A stretch of 64,000 nt of DNA from positions 38,893-102,892 of the forward strand of contig NZ_JAJHJB010000019.1 of the NCBI RefSeq assembly GCF_020819555.1, in the 5' to 3' direction. The notes beneath the pieces are model-generated. The model ran no database searches. It had not been told where the DNA came from and saw only the letters and a program-made list of their open reading frames with translations. Each line of letters starts with the position of its first letter. Positions within the stretch are counted from its first letter, which is position 1. The stretch is from Pelosinus baikalensis. GTDB taxonomy: Bacteria > Bacillota > Negativicutes > DSM-13327. Positions 35,580 through 44,736 of the stretch are shown piece by piece. A program made the position numbers and the translations under genes.

Positions 35580-35611
35580 AAAGACCGCTAACAAGTTGTT
35601 AACGGTCTTTT
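35580..35611 (+). terminator. Terminator-like hairpin between porin and GH1 genes
   Basis: AAAGACCG-CTAAC pairs with GTTAA-CGGTCTTTT (35598-35611). As the GH1 gene is only 75 bp downstream of the porin, it may lower expression of the second gene rather than stop it completely. Confidence 0.75.
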
Positions 35612-35641
35612 CAGACTTAAAAAGTACAAGGAGAGATAAAT

Positions 35642-37078
35642 ATGATTCATAAAACAATAGCAGATTTTCCGAAGGACTTTTTGTGGGGAGCAGCTTCCGC
35701 GGCATATCAGGTAGAGGGCGCTTGGAATGAAGACGGTAAGGGGCCTTCTAATTGGGATGTGTATGTAAGGTTTCCTGGAACAACTTTTAAGGGGACGAAT
35801 GGAGATGTGGCGGTGGACCATTATCACCGCTATAAAGAAGATGTTGCGTTAATGGCCCAAATGGGGTTGAAAGCTTATCGATTTTCCATTGCTTGGACTC
35901 GTATTTTCCCCAAAGGGCGAGGTGAGGTTAATGAGACTGGCTTACGATTTTACGATGATCTAATCAATGAGTTGCTTAAGAATCAGATAGAACCGATTAT
36001 CACCTTATATCATTGGGATTTGCCTCAGGAACTGCAGGATGTCTATGGCGGGTGGGAATCGCGGGAAATTATTGAAGACTTTCATAACTACTCCGTAACC
36101 CTCTTTAAAAGGTATGGTGATCGAGTCAAATATTGGGTAACACTAAATGAGCAAAATGTTTTTATTATGCATGGTTATTTAAATGCCATTCATCCACCTA
36201 AAGTTGCCGATCTTAAGAGAATGTATCAGGCAAACCATATCGCCAGCTTAGCAAATGCAAGAGTCATTGCGTCCTTTAGAAACTATGTTCCTGAAGGAAA
36301 AATCGGTCCGAGCTTTGCCTATGGTCCTGCCTATGCTCATACGGATAAACCAGAGGACGTTCTGGCCAGTGAGAATGCAGAAGACTTCAACAATCATTGG
36401 TGGATGGATGTATATGCCTGGGGGGAATATCCAAAGGTGATTTGGAATTATCTTACCAGAGAGGGGCTTGCCCCTAGCCTAGAAGAGGGTGATTTGGAAG
36501 TATTAAAAAAGGGCAAGCCGGACTTTATGGGAGTCAATTACTATCGGACGACTACGTATGAGATGAATCCACTTGATGGTGTTAGTTCCGGTAAGATGAA
36601 TACGACGGGCAAAAAAGGAACCACACCGGATACAGGCGTGCTAGGCTTATTTAAAACTATCAGAAATCCCAATTTGGAGGCAACAGACTGGGATTGGGAA
36701 ATTGATCCTATGGGTTTACGAATTGCCTTACGCAGAATTACCAGCCGATACAGGCTGCCAATTCTTATTTCTGAAAATGGCTTAGGGGCTTTTGATGTTC
36801 TAGAAGAAAACAATGTAGTAAATGATGAATATCGAATTGCTTTTATTCGCAGACATCTTGAAGAATGCCAGCAGGCAATTACTGACGGAGTGGATTTATT
36901 AGGATATTGCGTTTGGTCCTATACAGACTTATTGAGCTGGCTAAATGGTTATCAAAAACGATATGGTTTTGTATATATAAACCGGGATGAAGATAGTGAG
37001 AAAGATATGAGGCGAATCAAGAAAAACAGTTACTTCTGGTATCAAAAAGTGATTGAAACCAACGGGAAGCAATTATAA
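35642..37078 (+). CDS. GH1 6-phospho-beta-glucosidase
   Basis: The 478-aa enzyme has the GH1 N-terminal signature FPKDFLWGAASAAYQVEGAW, the acid/base Glu in VTLNEQNVF and the nucleophile Glu in LISENGLGAFD. It hydrolyses phosphorylated beta-glucosides such as cellobiose-6-phosphate or arbutin-6-phosphate in the cytoplasm, producing glucose-6-phosphate. The ATG follows AAGGAGAG. Its place after a sigma-54-driven porin and near two cellobiose-type PTS sets supports the phospho-substrate over free cellobiose. Confidence 0.88.
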   Translation: MIHKTIADFPKDFLWGAASAAYQVEGAWNEDGKGPSNWDVYVRFPGTTFKGTNGDVAVDHYHRYKEDVALMAQMGLKAYRFSIAWTRIFPKGRGEVNETGLRFYDDLINELLKNQIEPIITLYHWDLPQELQDVYGGWESREIIEDFHNYSVTLFKRYGDRVKYWVTLNEQNVFIMHGYLNAIHPPKVADLKRMYQANHIASLANARVIASFRNYVPEGKIGPSFAYGPAYAHTDKPEDVLASENAEDFNNHWWMDVYAWGEYPKVIWNYLTREGLAPSLEEGDLEVLKKGKPDFMGVNYYRTTTYEMNPLDGVSSGKMNTTGKKGTTPDTGVLGLFKTIRNPNLEATDWDWEIDPMGLRIALRRITSRYRLPILISENGLGAFDVLEENNVVNDEYRIAFIRRHLEECQQAITDGVDLLGYCVWSYTDLLSWLNGYQKRYGFVYINRDEDSEKDMRRIKKNSYFWYQKVIETNGKQL

Positions 37079-37105
37079 GAAATCCCAGATGCTTATGTAA
37101 GCCGA

Positions 37106-37140
37106 GAGTACCTGCCAAATGATATTTCTGGCAGGTACTC
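37106..37140 (+). terminator. Strong hairpin after the GH1 gene
   Basis: GAGTACCTGCCA (37106-37117) and TGGCAGGTACTC (37129-37140) form a perfect 12-bp stem. Only two T follow, so termination efficiency is uncertain. Confidence 0.65.
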
Positions 37141-37181
37141 TTGCACTCTGTTCGCAATGACAAAAAATAGTTATAAATAAT

Positions 37182-37238
37182 CCCCTTTCTGTCCTTTGCG
37201 TTTTTGTGGTTCGATTCGTTTTATGTTTTAAAGGACGA
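37182..37238 (+). repeat. Second copy of the intergenic repeat seen near 26340
   Basis: CCCCTTTCTGTCCTTTGCG, TGTGGTTCGATT and TTTTAAAGGAC follow in the same order as in 26334-26391, with a few substitutions and small indels. It lies in the 458-bp gap before the PTS operon. Confidence 0.7.
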
Positions 37239-37283
37239 GAAGCATTTTTCTTTAGGCAGTTACAGACTTCATCAATGAAAAAT

Positions 37284-37356
37284 AATACACGTTACTTGAG
37301 AAATAACCCAATATCTTTAAATGCAATACAGATGATCCTAGACATAAATACACATC
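37284..37356 (+). promoter_or_regulatory. Candidate activator sites upstream of the PTS sigma-54 promoter
   Basis: AATACACGTTAC (37284-37295) and AATACACATC (37347-37356) lie 125-195 bp before the -24 box, the usual distance for enhancer-binding proteins, and match the pair at 33819-33852. Confidence 0.45.
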
Positions 37357-37478
37357 GTAAGTAAGGTGATAGGACTGCATTATGGCGCCAAGTAAAATAA
37401 GGGATGGATAAGCCATCAAGGCTTTACTTCCTTCATATAGAATCATGCAATGACCCCTTTTTATAGACTTACTGCGTA

Positions 37479-37495
37479 TTGGCATGTATCTTGCA
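37479..37495 (+). promoter_or_regulatory. Sigma-54 promoter of the first cellobiose-type PTS operon
   Basis: TTGGCATGTATCTTGCA has GG (37481-37482) and GC (37493-37494) ten bases apart, the sigma-54 -24/-12 pattern, 42 nt before the IIC start codon. It is nearly identical to the site at 33996-34012. Confidence 0.88.
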
Positions 37496-37536
37496 AAACA
37501 TAATACCGAGTAAGATAAAAAAAGGAGTGTTGCTTT

Positions 37537-38826
37537 ATGGACAAATTTATCAAATGGCTTGAAGAGTACTATGCACCTGTTGCAACTCGCATTGGTGAGC
37601 AACGACACTTAAAAGCAATCAGAGACGGTATCGTATCCTTAATACCATTGCTCTTAATGGGGTCGTTGTTTCTAATTATCGCCTTTCCTCCCATTCCTGC
37701 ATTGGCGAAAATGGTTGAACCTTACGTAGCAAGTCTATGTTCGGTTAATAATGCCACAATGGGACTTATGGGATTAATGGCATCATTTTCTATCGCCTAT
37801 TCATTGGCTAACTCGTATAAAATGGACCCATTAGGAAATGGATTAATCAGTGTTGCTACCTTTATGCTGGCTACCCCATTTACCAAAGATGGTAATATTA
37901 CCGCAGGATGGATGGGAAGTAAGGGTTTGTTTGTAGCCATGATCATCGCCATTTTTGCAGTTGAAGTACAACGTTTTATGATTCGAAAAAATTTAGTTAT
38001 CAGAATGCCGGAGGGCGTGCCTCCAGCGGTTGCTCGTTCCTTTATGTCTCTGATTCCCGGTTTTATTACGGTCACTGTTGTTTGGTTCATTAACAGCGTA
38101 TTATCTCTTAGCGCAACCAATGTACAGGATATCATTTATAAAATACTGGCAGCACCTCTTCTGAGTCTCGGCGGCAGTTTGCCAGCCTTCTTACTTGCCA
38201 TATTTTTCGCTCAATTATTGTGGTCTATCGGTATTCATGGAGCAGCTTTAGTAGGTGGCGTAATGAGTCCAGTTTATTTAACACTTGCTCAGCAAAATGC
38301 TGCAGCGAAAGCTGCAGGACTGCCTGTTCCTAACATTGTTTGTCAGCAATTATGGGACGTATATGGAAATATTGGCGGTTCAGGTGCCACCTTTGCCTTG
38401 GTACTCATGTTAATCTTTGCAGCAAGATCTACACAATTAAGAGCTCTTGGTAAATCTGGGATAGGACCCGCGTTCTTTGCTATTAATGAGCCCATTCTTT
38501 TTGGTATGCCGATTGTTATGAATCCTGTGTTAATGATTCCCTTTATCTTTGCCCCTCTTGTCTCGATAACTATTGCCTATTTTGCAATGGATGCTGGTCT
38601 GGTAGACAAGTTATTTGCTATGGCACCATGGACGACACCTCCAATCATTAATGCTTTTCTCGATTCAGGTGATATGAGATCAGCAATATTACAATTATTC
38701 TGCTTTGGGGTTACCGGTGTTATTTATTATCCTTTCTTTAGGATGTGGGATGATGCTAAATACAAAGAAGAAGCGGGTGCAAAACAAAACAAAAAAAGTG
38801 ACCCTAATGTCATTATCGGAGCCTAA
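37537..38826 (+). CDS. celB: PTS lactose/cellobiose-family EIIC
   Basis: The 429-aa polytopic permease begins with the EQRHLKAIRDGIVSLIPLLLMGSLFLII segment of CelB-type IIC domains and contains the substrate-site loops SIGIHGAALV and FFAINEPILFGMPIVMNP (NEPxxFGxPI). It carries beta-glucosides such as cellobiose or chitobiose across the inner membrane with phosphorylation. The operon continues with IIB and IIA genes. AAAGGAGTG precedes the ATG. The exact sugar cannot be told from sequence. Confidence 0.92.
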   Translation: MDKFIKWLEEYYAPVATRIGEQRHLKAIRDGIVSLIPLLLMGSLFLIIAFPPIPALAKMVEPYVASLCSVNNATMGLMGLMASFSIAYSLANSYKMDPLGNGLISVATFMLATPFTKDGNITAGWMGSKGLFVAMIIAIFAVEVQRFMIRKNLVIRMPEGVPPAVARSFMSLIPGFITVTVVWFINSVLSLSATNVQDIIYKILAAPLLSLGGSLPAFLLAIFFAQLLWSIGIHGAALVGGVMSPVYLTLAQQNAAAKAAGLPVPNIVCQQLWDVYGNIGGSGATFALVLMLIFAARSTQLRALGKSGIGPAFFAINEPILFGMPIVMNPVLMIPFIFAPLVSITIAYFAMDAGLVDKLFAMAPWTTPPIINAFLDSGDMRSAILQLFCFGVTGVIYYPFFRMWDDAKYKEEAGAKQNKKSDPNVIIGA

Positions 38827-38940
38827 ATGAAGAGTGTCGCGATGCTATGTTCGAGGATGTTTGAAATAATAGGGCGTTCATAGCATCGTGATAAAACATT
38901 GAATCGTATGTCTGATATTAAGAGAGAGAGGTATGTCATT

Positions 38941-39246
38941 GTGAAAATACTATTAGTGTGTGCATCTGGGATGTCTACTAGCTTATTGGTGACTAAAATG
39001 CAAAAAGAAAGTAATGAGAATGGCAGCAATGATGAAATTTTTGCTTGTTCTGTAGATCAGCTGGAAGAATTTATCGATAATTGTGAAGTAATTTTGATCG
39101 GTCCCCAAATCAGATATAAAGCAAAGGCCATTGGCGAAATTGCTGCTGGCAAGAAGAAAGGCTTTGCAGTCATTGATTCTGTAAGCTATGGCATGGTAGA
39201 TGGCAAAAAAGTTCTTGAGCAAGCATATGCATTAAGACAATCGTAA
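38941..39246 (+). CDS. celA: PTS lactose/cellobiose-family EIIB
   Basis: The GTG at 38941 gives MKILLVCASGMSTSLLV with the phospho-accepting Cys in the first loop, the correct N-terminus for IIB-cellobiose; GAGAGG lies 9 nt upstream and the longer frame from 38899 would add 14 non-conserved residues. The 101-aa protein transfers phosphate from IIA to sugar bound to IIC. GPQIRYK and SYGMVDG motifs are typical of the subfamily. Confidence 0.92.
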   Translation: MKILLVCASGMSTSLLVTKMQKESNENGSNDEIFACSVDQLEEFIDNCEVILIGPQIRYKAKAIGEIAAGKKKGFAVIDSVSYGMVDGKKVLEQAYALRQS

Positions 39247-39267
39247 TTTTTATAGAAGGAGATAAAC

Positions 39268-39567
39268 ATGGAGAAGGAACAAGTCGCTTTTACAATTATA
39301 TTGCATGCGGGCGATGCCCGCAGTCATGCCTTGGAAGCATTGAAATATGCGCGGGAAAAGAATTTTATTGCAGCAGAGGAGAGTATTGCCCAGGCAAAGA
39401 AACAATTAATAGCAGCTCATCAGATTCAGACGGAGTTATTGCAGTCTGAAGCCCGAGGCGAAAAACAAGAAATAAACCTCTTGTTAATTCACGCTCAGGA
39501 TCATTTAATGACGGCCATTTTGGCGAAAGATTTAATTGAAGAAATGATTTTAATGTTTAAAGAGTAG
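39268..39567 (+). CDS. celC: PTS lactose/cellobiose-family EIIA
   Basis: The 99-aa helical protein has FTIILHAGDARSHALEAL and the active-site HAQDHLM with the phosphorylated His, the hallmark of IIA-Lac/Cel trimers. It receives phosphate from HPr and passes it to the IIB Cys. AGAAGGAGAT precedes the ATG. It ends the first PTS operon, before a strong bidirectional terminator. Confidence 0.93.
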   Translation: MEKEQVAFTIILHAGDARSHALEALKYAREKNFIAAEESIAQAKKQLIAAHQIQTELLQSEARGEKQEINLLLIHAQDHLMTAILAKDLIEEMILMFKE

Positions 39568-39673
39568 CATATAATGAGGAAATTTTCATCTAAGCAGCTC
39601 TTTGTAGATACTGCTAAGCAGCAGCTGGATTATGAAATTTAAATTATACACTCGATGTATGATCTTCCATATA

Positions 39674-39711
39674 AAATAACGTCAGATCCATGGAGAGATC
39701 TGACGTTATTT
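39674..39711. terminator. Bidirectional terminator between the PTS operon and the GH4 gene
   Basis: AAATAACGTCAGATC (39674-39688) and GATCTGACGTTATTT (39697-39711) form a perfect 15-bp stem with A-tract and T-tract on either side, between convergent genes. Confidence 0.92.
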
Positions 39712-39728
39712 TTATATGAGTGATTCAC

Positions 39729-41060
39729 TTATCCTTTCGAGGCAAAATAAGCTGAGAATTGGGGCAAATCCTTTTGATGGGCTTCTAGCATCTCATCCAA
39801 TAAGACTTTGGCCATTGTGTCAGAAGAGACAAGAGGATTGATTGTCATTGCCAGCAGCGCTTTATTGTAGTCACCGGTAACGGCAGCATCAATTACGACT
39901 CTTTCAAAAGATTTGATTTGCTGTACCAGTCCGTTTATTTCGATAGGGAGTTCACCCATAGTAAGCGGGCGGGGACCATTCTTGGTAATCACACAGCTTA
40001 CTTCGACAACAGATTCAGGAGAAATGCCAGCAAGAGCACCATTGTTCCTTGTATCTACTGGCTGGATATCACCTTTGTCGTTGTAGATTGAGCTGATTAA
40101 TCGGCAGGCAGCATCGCTGTAATATGCTCCGCCACGCTGCTCTAACTGGGGTGGTTTAGAGTCTAATGCAGGATCTTTGTACAACTGAAAAAGATCATCT
40201 TCCAGCTTCTTTACAATTTCGGCTCTCGTCTCCCCTTTCGAAAATTCTTCTAATTCTTTCTCCAGCATTTCTTGTCGTTTGAAATAATATCGATGATAGG
40301 GGCAGGGTATTATCGATAGACCAGCTACAAATTCTGGAACCCAATCAATGTTCATAATGTTTTTTACCGTGCTTCCCATCTTGCCGTCAGCAATTTTGTC
40401 AATGACAGATTTCGTAATGTCGTTGCCATCCATATAGGCAGACAAACCAAATACCATATGATTCAAACCAGCAAAATCAATTCGGATTCTATTGCTGTCA
40501 ACATCAAAGAGTTTCGCCACACCCATTTCCATTCCGATAGGTACATTGCATAAACCGATAATTTTTTTTGTTTTGCCGTAGCGAAGTACTCCCTCTGTTA
40601 CGATTCCGGAAGGATTCGTAAAATTAATGAGCCAAGCATCAGGACACAGTTCTGCCATGTCCTGGTCAATTTCCAGCATGACAGGAATGGTTCGCAGTGC
40701 CTTGAACATTCCGCCGGCCCCATTGGTTTCTTGCCCGATATAACCATGACGCAATGGAATTCTTTCATCTTTTATTCTGGCATCTAACGACCCTACTCGA
40801 AACTGAGTTGTGACAAAGTCTGCGTTTGGCAGCGCTTCTCTTCGGTTCAAAGTCGTGTAGATGGCAATCGGTACTCCGGCTTTCTTTACCATTCTTTTGG
40901 CAAGATTACCGATAATCTCTAATTTCTCCTTGCCAGTTTCAATATCCACCAGCCATAGTTCGCGAACTGGCAATTCCTCATATCGTCTAATAAATCCTTC
41001 AACAATCTCTGGTGTATAACTGGAACCACCGCCAATAGTCACAATTTTTAATCCGCTCAT
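39729..41060 (-). CDS. GH4 6-phospho-beta-glucosidase, NAD-dependent
   Basis: The 443-aa protein has the GH4 NAD fold KIVTIGGGSSYTPEIVEGF, the FRVGSLDARIKDERIPLRHGYIGQET segment, INFTNPSGIVTEG, and a GLCNVPIG motif with the metal-binding Cys, followed by FAGLNHM with the metal-binding His. GH4 enzymes hydrolyse phosphorylated glycosides by an oxidation-elimination-reduction cycle using NAD and Mn. Its place between two PTS sets makes a 6-phospho-beta-glucoside substrate (CelF/LicH type) likely. It is functionally redundant with the GH1 enzyme but mechanistically distinct and may serve a different sugar. Confidence 0.9.
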   Translation of the reverse strand: MSGLKIVTIGGGSSYTPEIVEGFIRRYEELPVRELWLVDIETGKEKLEIIGNLAKRMVKKAGVPIAIYTTLNRREALPNADFVTTQFRVGSLDARIKDERIPLRHGYIGQETNGAGGMFKALRTIPVMLEIDQDMAELCPDAWLINFTNPSGIVTEGVLRYGKTKKIIGLCNVPIGMEMGVAKLFDVDSNRIRIDFAGLNHMVFGLSAYMDGNDITKSVIDKIADGKMGSTVKNIMNIDWVPEFVAGLSIIPCPYHRYYFKRQEMLEKELEEFSKGETRAEIVKKLEDDLFQLYKDPALDSKPPQLEQRGGAYYSDAACRLISSIYNDKGDIQPVDTRNNGALAGISPESVVEVSCVITKNGPRPLTMGELPIEINGLVQQIKSFERVVIDAAVTGDYNKALLAMTINPLVSSDTMAKVLLDEMLEAHQKDLPQFSAYFASKG

Positions 41061-41145
41061 CTAGATTCCCTCCTACCAATTGAATATATTTCCTATAATT
41101 AATCATATCCCCATACCAGAGGTGCTGCAATCAGCATTGGAGGCA

Positions 41146-41161
41146 ACTGTACTAGTACAGT
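41146..41161. promoter_or_regulatory. Perfect 16-bp palindrome before the mocR remnant
   Basis: ACTGTACTAGTACAGT equals its reverse complement and lies between the GH4 start codon and the mocR remnant, where an autoregulatory operator would be expected. Confidence 0.5.
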
Positions 41162-41173
41162 TTGGAGGTTATA

Positions 41174-41585
41174 ATGAAGGATATTTATCAAATCATTACA
41201 GAAGATCTGGAAGTACAGTGGTTTGGTTTACTCTGTGCCCCAAAGCGGCTACTATATTGTGGAGAACCTACACAGAATTGAGAAAATAAAGTTTTTTTAT
41301 ACCGTACCCCGCAATCATAATCCATTAGGAACCGCATGCGGTACCAGCCAGAGAAAAGCGATTGCAGCCTTGGCTGATAAGTATAATGTATTCATTGTGG
41401 AAGACGACTACTGCAGTGATATTTCCTTAGATCATAAATACGATCTAATTTATGCTTACGGTGATCATTTTCACCATATTTATTTGAAAAGTTTTTCTAA
41501 GATTATTCCTTGGTTCCGCATTGGGATTGTAGTGCGTCCCACACATTTAATTCCGATTTTTGAGAAGCATTCAACATGGTTTTGA
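41174..41585 (+). pseudogene. Remnant of a MocR-type (GntR/aminotransferase) regulator
   Basis: An ATG after GGAGGT starts MKDIYQIITEDL, resembling the beginning of a GntR domain. The frame then shifts, and after large losses YSVPQSGYYIVEN and YTVPRNHNPLGTACGTSQRKAIAALADKYN appear, followed by VEDDYCSDI and SFSKIIPWFRIGIVV, the parts around the PLP site of MocR aminotransferase-like domains. At least half of the expected 450-480 residues are missing, so it is non-functional. Confidence 0.8.
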
Positions 41586-41833
41586 AATTATTTATAAAAG
41601 ACTTGCACAATATGTAAAATCATAATGTATATTTCAATATGGGTAGGATGCAAATACTATTGGGTTGCAGGATTTCTCACAGAAAATCACGAAGTAAAAT
41701 GGGAATATTTACATAAATTATAATATCGTCCAGATCGTAGTTGCCTTTACTCACCGAATGTAGCCCTTAGCTAATCATATAAATACATTCAACATAAAAT
41801 AAAATTTCAATTAGTGAAAGGCTGGAGGTAGGA

Positions 41834-44644
41834 ATGAAACGAATTGAAAGTGTATTGATGGTTGTAAAAACATTATGTGAAGAACAATATCGTATAGATG
41901 GAATGGTATCGGGTGTTTCTACTGACCAGGTAGCCATGGAGCTTAGTATTTTAAGACCAAATGCTTCTGGTGACTTAAATGCGTTGGTAAAAGCAGGGAA
42001 GTTAGAAAAACTGGAAGGTAAACCAGTGCTATATAAAACTCTGGATAGTGAAGCCAGTGAAGAGGATGCAACGGAAAAATCTGTATTAGATGCTATTATT
42101 GGTGCGGATAAAAGTCTTAAAAATGCGGTTAAGCAAGCAAAAGCGGCGGTGAGATATCCGCCATTAGGGCTGCATACCTTACTATTGGGGGAGACTGGTG
42201 TTGGTAAATCCATGTTTGCCGAGACTATTTTTCGTTATGCGCAGGATATAGGTCGGTTCCAAGATAACGCTCCCTTCGTTGCTTTTAATTGCGCCGATTA
42301 TGCTCATAATCCCCAATTGTTATTGGCTCAGCTTTTTGGAGCAAAGAAGGGAAGCTATACAGGGGCAGAACGGGATCGGGTAGGTTTAGTAGAAAAAGCA
42401 AATGGCGGTATTTTATTTTTGGACGAGGTTCATCGATTGTCGCCAGAGGGTCAGGAAATGCTGTTCTATCTGATTGATAAAGGATTATTTCGCAGCATGG
42501 GAGAGGTTGAGGAGTATAGAAAGGTAGAAATACTCATTATCTGTGCTACCACAGAAAATGCCGATTCTACTTTGCTCAGGACCTTTACTCGGCGTATTCC
42601 CATGATTATTAAACTTCCAGTTATCAGGGAACGAACGATAGGAGAACGGTGGGAATTAATTAAAACCTTTTTTAAACAAGAGGTACAATGCATTCATGTT
42701 CCCATTCGGGTATCGCCAAATGCATTAAAAGCCTTTCTGCTATATGATTGTCCCAATAACATCGGACAATTAAAGAGTGATATTAAACTTAGCTGCGCCA
42801 GAGCCTTTTTAGATTATGTAGGAAGTAAGGATGAAAATTTGAATGTCAGCAGTGAGGAACTGCCCGAATATATTCTGAAAGGGTTTGTAAAATACAAGGA
42901 GCATCGGGATGATCTTGATATTCTTGGTTTAACAGAAGATATTATTTTTCAAGTTACAGATGGAAAGCAAATTAATGTCAAATATAAAGATACTATAAGT
43001 ATTTATGAAGTTTTAGAGCAGAAAATTCAAAACCTTAGAATGAAAGGAATGAGCGAGAAAAATATCCAGCTGATTATGGGACTGGATATTGATACCTATA
43101 TTAAGCAGTATATGGCCAAGTTCCGCAAAGACAATTTGGAAGCGTTATATAAAATTGTTGATAAAAAAGTAGTGGATATAACCCAGAGGTTTCTAAGGTA
43201 TGCTAGTAATAAAATTGGCAAAAAATTTAATGATAAAATTCTATTTGGTATGTCGATACATATCTCCAGTACACTGGAAAGAATTCGGGAAGGGAAGGAA
43301 ATTTCAAATCCCAATCTCGTAGAAATCCAGAAATCCTATAGTAAAGAGTTTGCGGCTGCCATGCATTTTAGCATTTTATTAAAGAACAGCTTTGATATAC
43401 AAATACCTCTTGATGAAATTGGCTTTATTACCATGTTTATTGTATTAGATGAATATGTGGGCAAAGAATATCCTGGCAGGGTTGGCGTGATTGTTGCCAT
43501 GCATGGCGTTAGTACTGCTACTTCTATGGTGGAAGTTGCCAATCGGCTATTAGGGGAAAGCCATGCAGTGGGATATGACATGCCTTTAGAGAAAAAGACG
43601 GAAACGGCCTTGGCGGAAATTACGCAGCTGGTAGAAGACAACAATGAAGGACAAGGTGTCATCATGCTGGTTGACATGGGATCTCTAGTGATGTTTGGCC
43701 ATATGATTTATGAAAATACAGCCATTCCCATAAAAACCATAGAGATGGCTAGTACGCCAATGGTGCTGGAAGCAGCACGAAAGTCTTTAATGCGAGTTCC
43801 TTTAGATGACATCTATTATGCCGTGACCAATCTTAGTCCCTATATTGGGCGTATATACGGAAATACTTCGGATTTTAATAATTATTTTAAAGATAACGTG
43901 ATTGTTGTAGCCTGTATTACGGGTAAAGGTACTGCTATTAAATTAAAGGAAATTATTGAAGGCTTACTATTGGGAAAAGGCAGAAAAATCGATATTATTC
44001 CCCTGGAAATTGCCAGCATGAATGATTTCACTGCAAAAATAAAGAAAATAAAACGAGAAAAAAATCTAATAGCAGTGGTAAGCAGCATTAAACCCCAAGA
44101 CAGCACGGTGCAGTATCTTTCTCCCAAACAATTACTGGAAGGTAAGCTTGAGATTGTATTATCAGAGATTTTCCCTAATGTGATACTAGAGGTTCCTTGC
44201 GCCAGCTGTTCTGATGAAAGCAAAAGCTGTGATCCTGCTGATTTGGAATCGGATATGGAGGAAGTCCCAGACGGCTTAGCAGCACCTTTTGCATTAGATC
44301 GGTTAGCCTTTATGAAAAATGTTATCAATGAACATACCAGCCTTGATGGCGAAGAATTCATGGAAGTCTTTGCGCTGTTTTATTTAGAGCTGGCAAAACA
44401 TAATTTCATCATTAGTGAAGATGCAAGTATTGGTTTGATTTTGCATCTTGCTTGCGCAATTGAAAAATTATCGTCAGGGGAAGTGATTGGTTCTTCTAAT
44501 CGCTGTAAAAGGGTAGATCAGCATAAATATGAGGAGAGCCACGCCATTGTAGGGGCAGCTTTGCGGCCAATTGAAGAAAGGCTGCATGTTACATTGCCTG
44601 ATAATGAATATTACAATATCGTGGATCTCATGCATTACATGTAG
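41834..44644 (+). CDS. LevR/CelR-type sigma-54 activator with PRD domains
   Basis: The 936-aa protein has an N-terminal winged helix (about 1-70), a sigma-54 AAA+ domain with Walker A GETGVGKS (119-126), the sigma-54-contact loop GSYTGA (173-178) and Walker B GGILFLDEVHRL, a first PRD (about 450-550, MSIHISSTLERI), an EIIA-Man-like domain (VGVIVAMHGVSTATSMVEV, phosphorylatable His) and a C-terminal PRD (about 820-930). LevR-type activators turn on sigma-54 promoters of PTS operons, their PRD histidines being phosphorylated by HPr and the cognate EIIB. It is flanked by two PTS sets, one behind a clear sigma-54 promoter. GGAGGT precedes the ATG. Confidence 0.92.
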   Translation: MKRIESVLMVVKTLCEEQYRIDGMVSGVSTDQVAMELSILRPNASGDLNALVKAGKLEKLEGKPVLYKTLDSEASEEDATEKSVLDAIIGADKSLKNAVKQAKAAVRYPPLGLHTLLLGETGVGKSMFAETIFRYAQDIGRFQDNAPFVAFNCADYAHNPQLLLAQLFGAKKGSYTGAERDRVGLVEKANGGILFLDEVHRLSPEGQEMLFYLIDKGLFRSMGEVEEYRKVEILIICATTENADSTLLRTFTRRIPMIIKLPVIRERTIGERWELIKTFFKQEVQCIHVPIRVSPNALKAFLLYDCPNNIGQLKSDIKLSCARAFLDYVGSKDENLNVSSEELPEYILKGFVKYKEHRDDLDILGLTEDIIFQVTDGKQINVKYKDTISIYEVLEQKIQNLRMKGMSEKNIQLIMGLDIDTYIKQYMAKFRKDNLEALYKIVDKKVVDITQRFLRYASNKIGKKFNDKILFGMSIHISSTLERIREGKEISNPNLVEIQKSYSKEFAAAMHFSILLKNSFDIQIPLDEIGFITMFIVLDEYVGKEYPGRVGVIVAMHGVSTATSMVEVANRLLGESHAVGYDMPLEKKTETALAEITQLVEDNNEGQGVIMLVDMGSLVMFGHMIYENTAIPIKTIEMASTPMVLEAARKSLMRVPLDDIYYAVTNLSPYIGRIYGNTSDFNNYFKDNVIVVACITGKGTAIKLKEIIEGLLLGKGRKIDIIPLEIASMNDFTAKIKKIKREKNLIAVVSSIKPQDSTVQYLSPKQLLEGKLEIVLSEIFPNVILEVPCASCSDESKSCDPADLESDMEEVPDGLAAPFALDRLAFMKNVINEHTSLDGEEFMEVFALFYLELAKHNFIISEDASIGLILHLACAIEKLSSGEVIGSSNRCKRVDQHKYEESHAIVGAALRPIEERLHVTLPDNEYYNIVDLMHYM

Positions 44645-44736
44645 GTGTAGTAAATGAATCAGAATGTGTGGCTGTGCTCTAATAGTAAAAACGCAAGATA
44701 AACAAGGCGAGAATGAATAAAAAGGAGTGTTATTTG

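Noticed and set aside
43882..44361. 159-residue minus-strand frame
   Set aside because: Antisense to the activator's C-terminal part; no ribosome site.
44640..44736. Possible sigma-54 promoter before the second PTS set
   Set aside because: GG dinucleotides are present but no GC lies ten bases on with a TTGC context.
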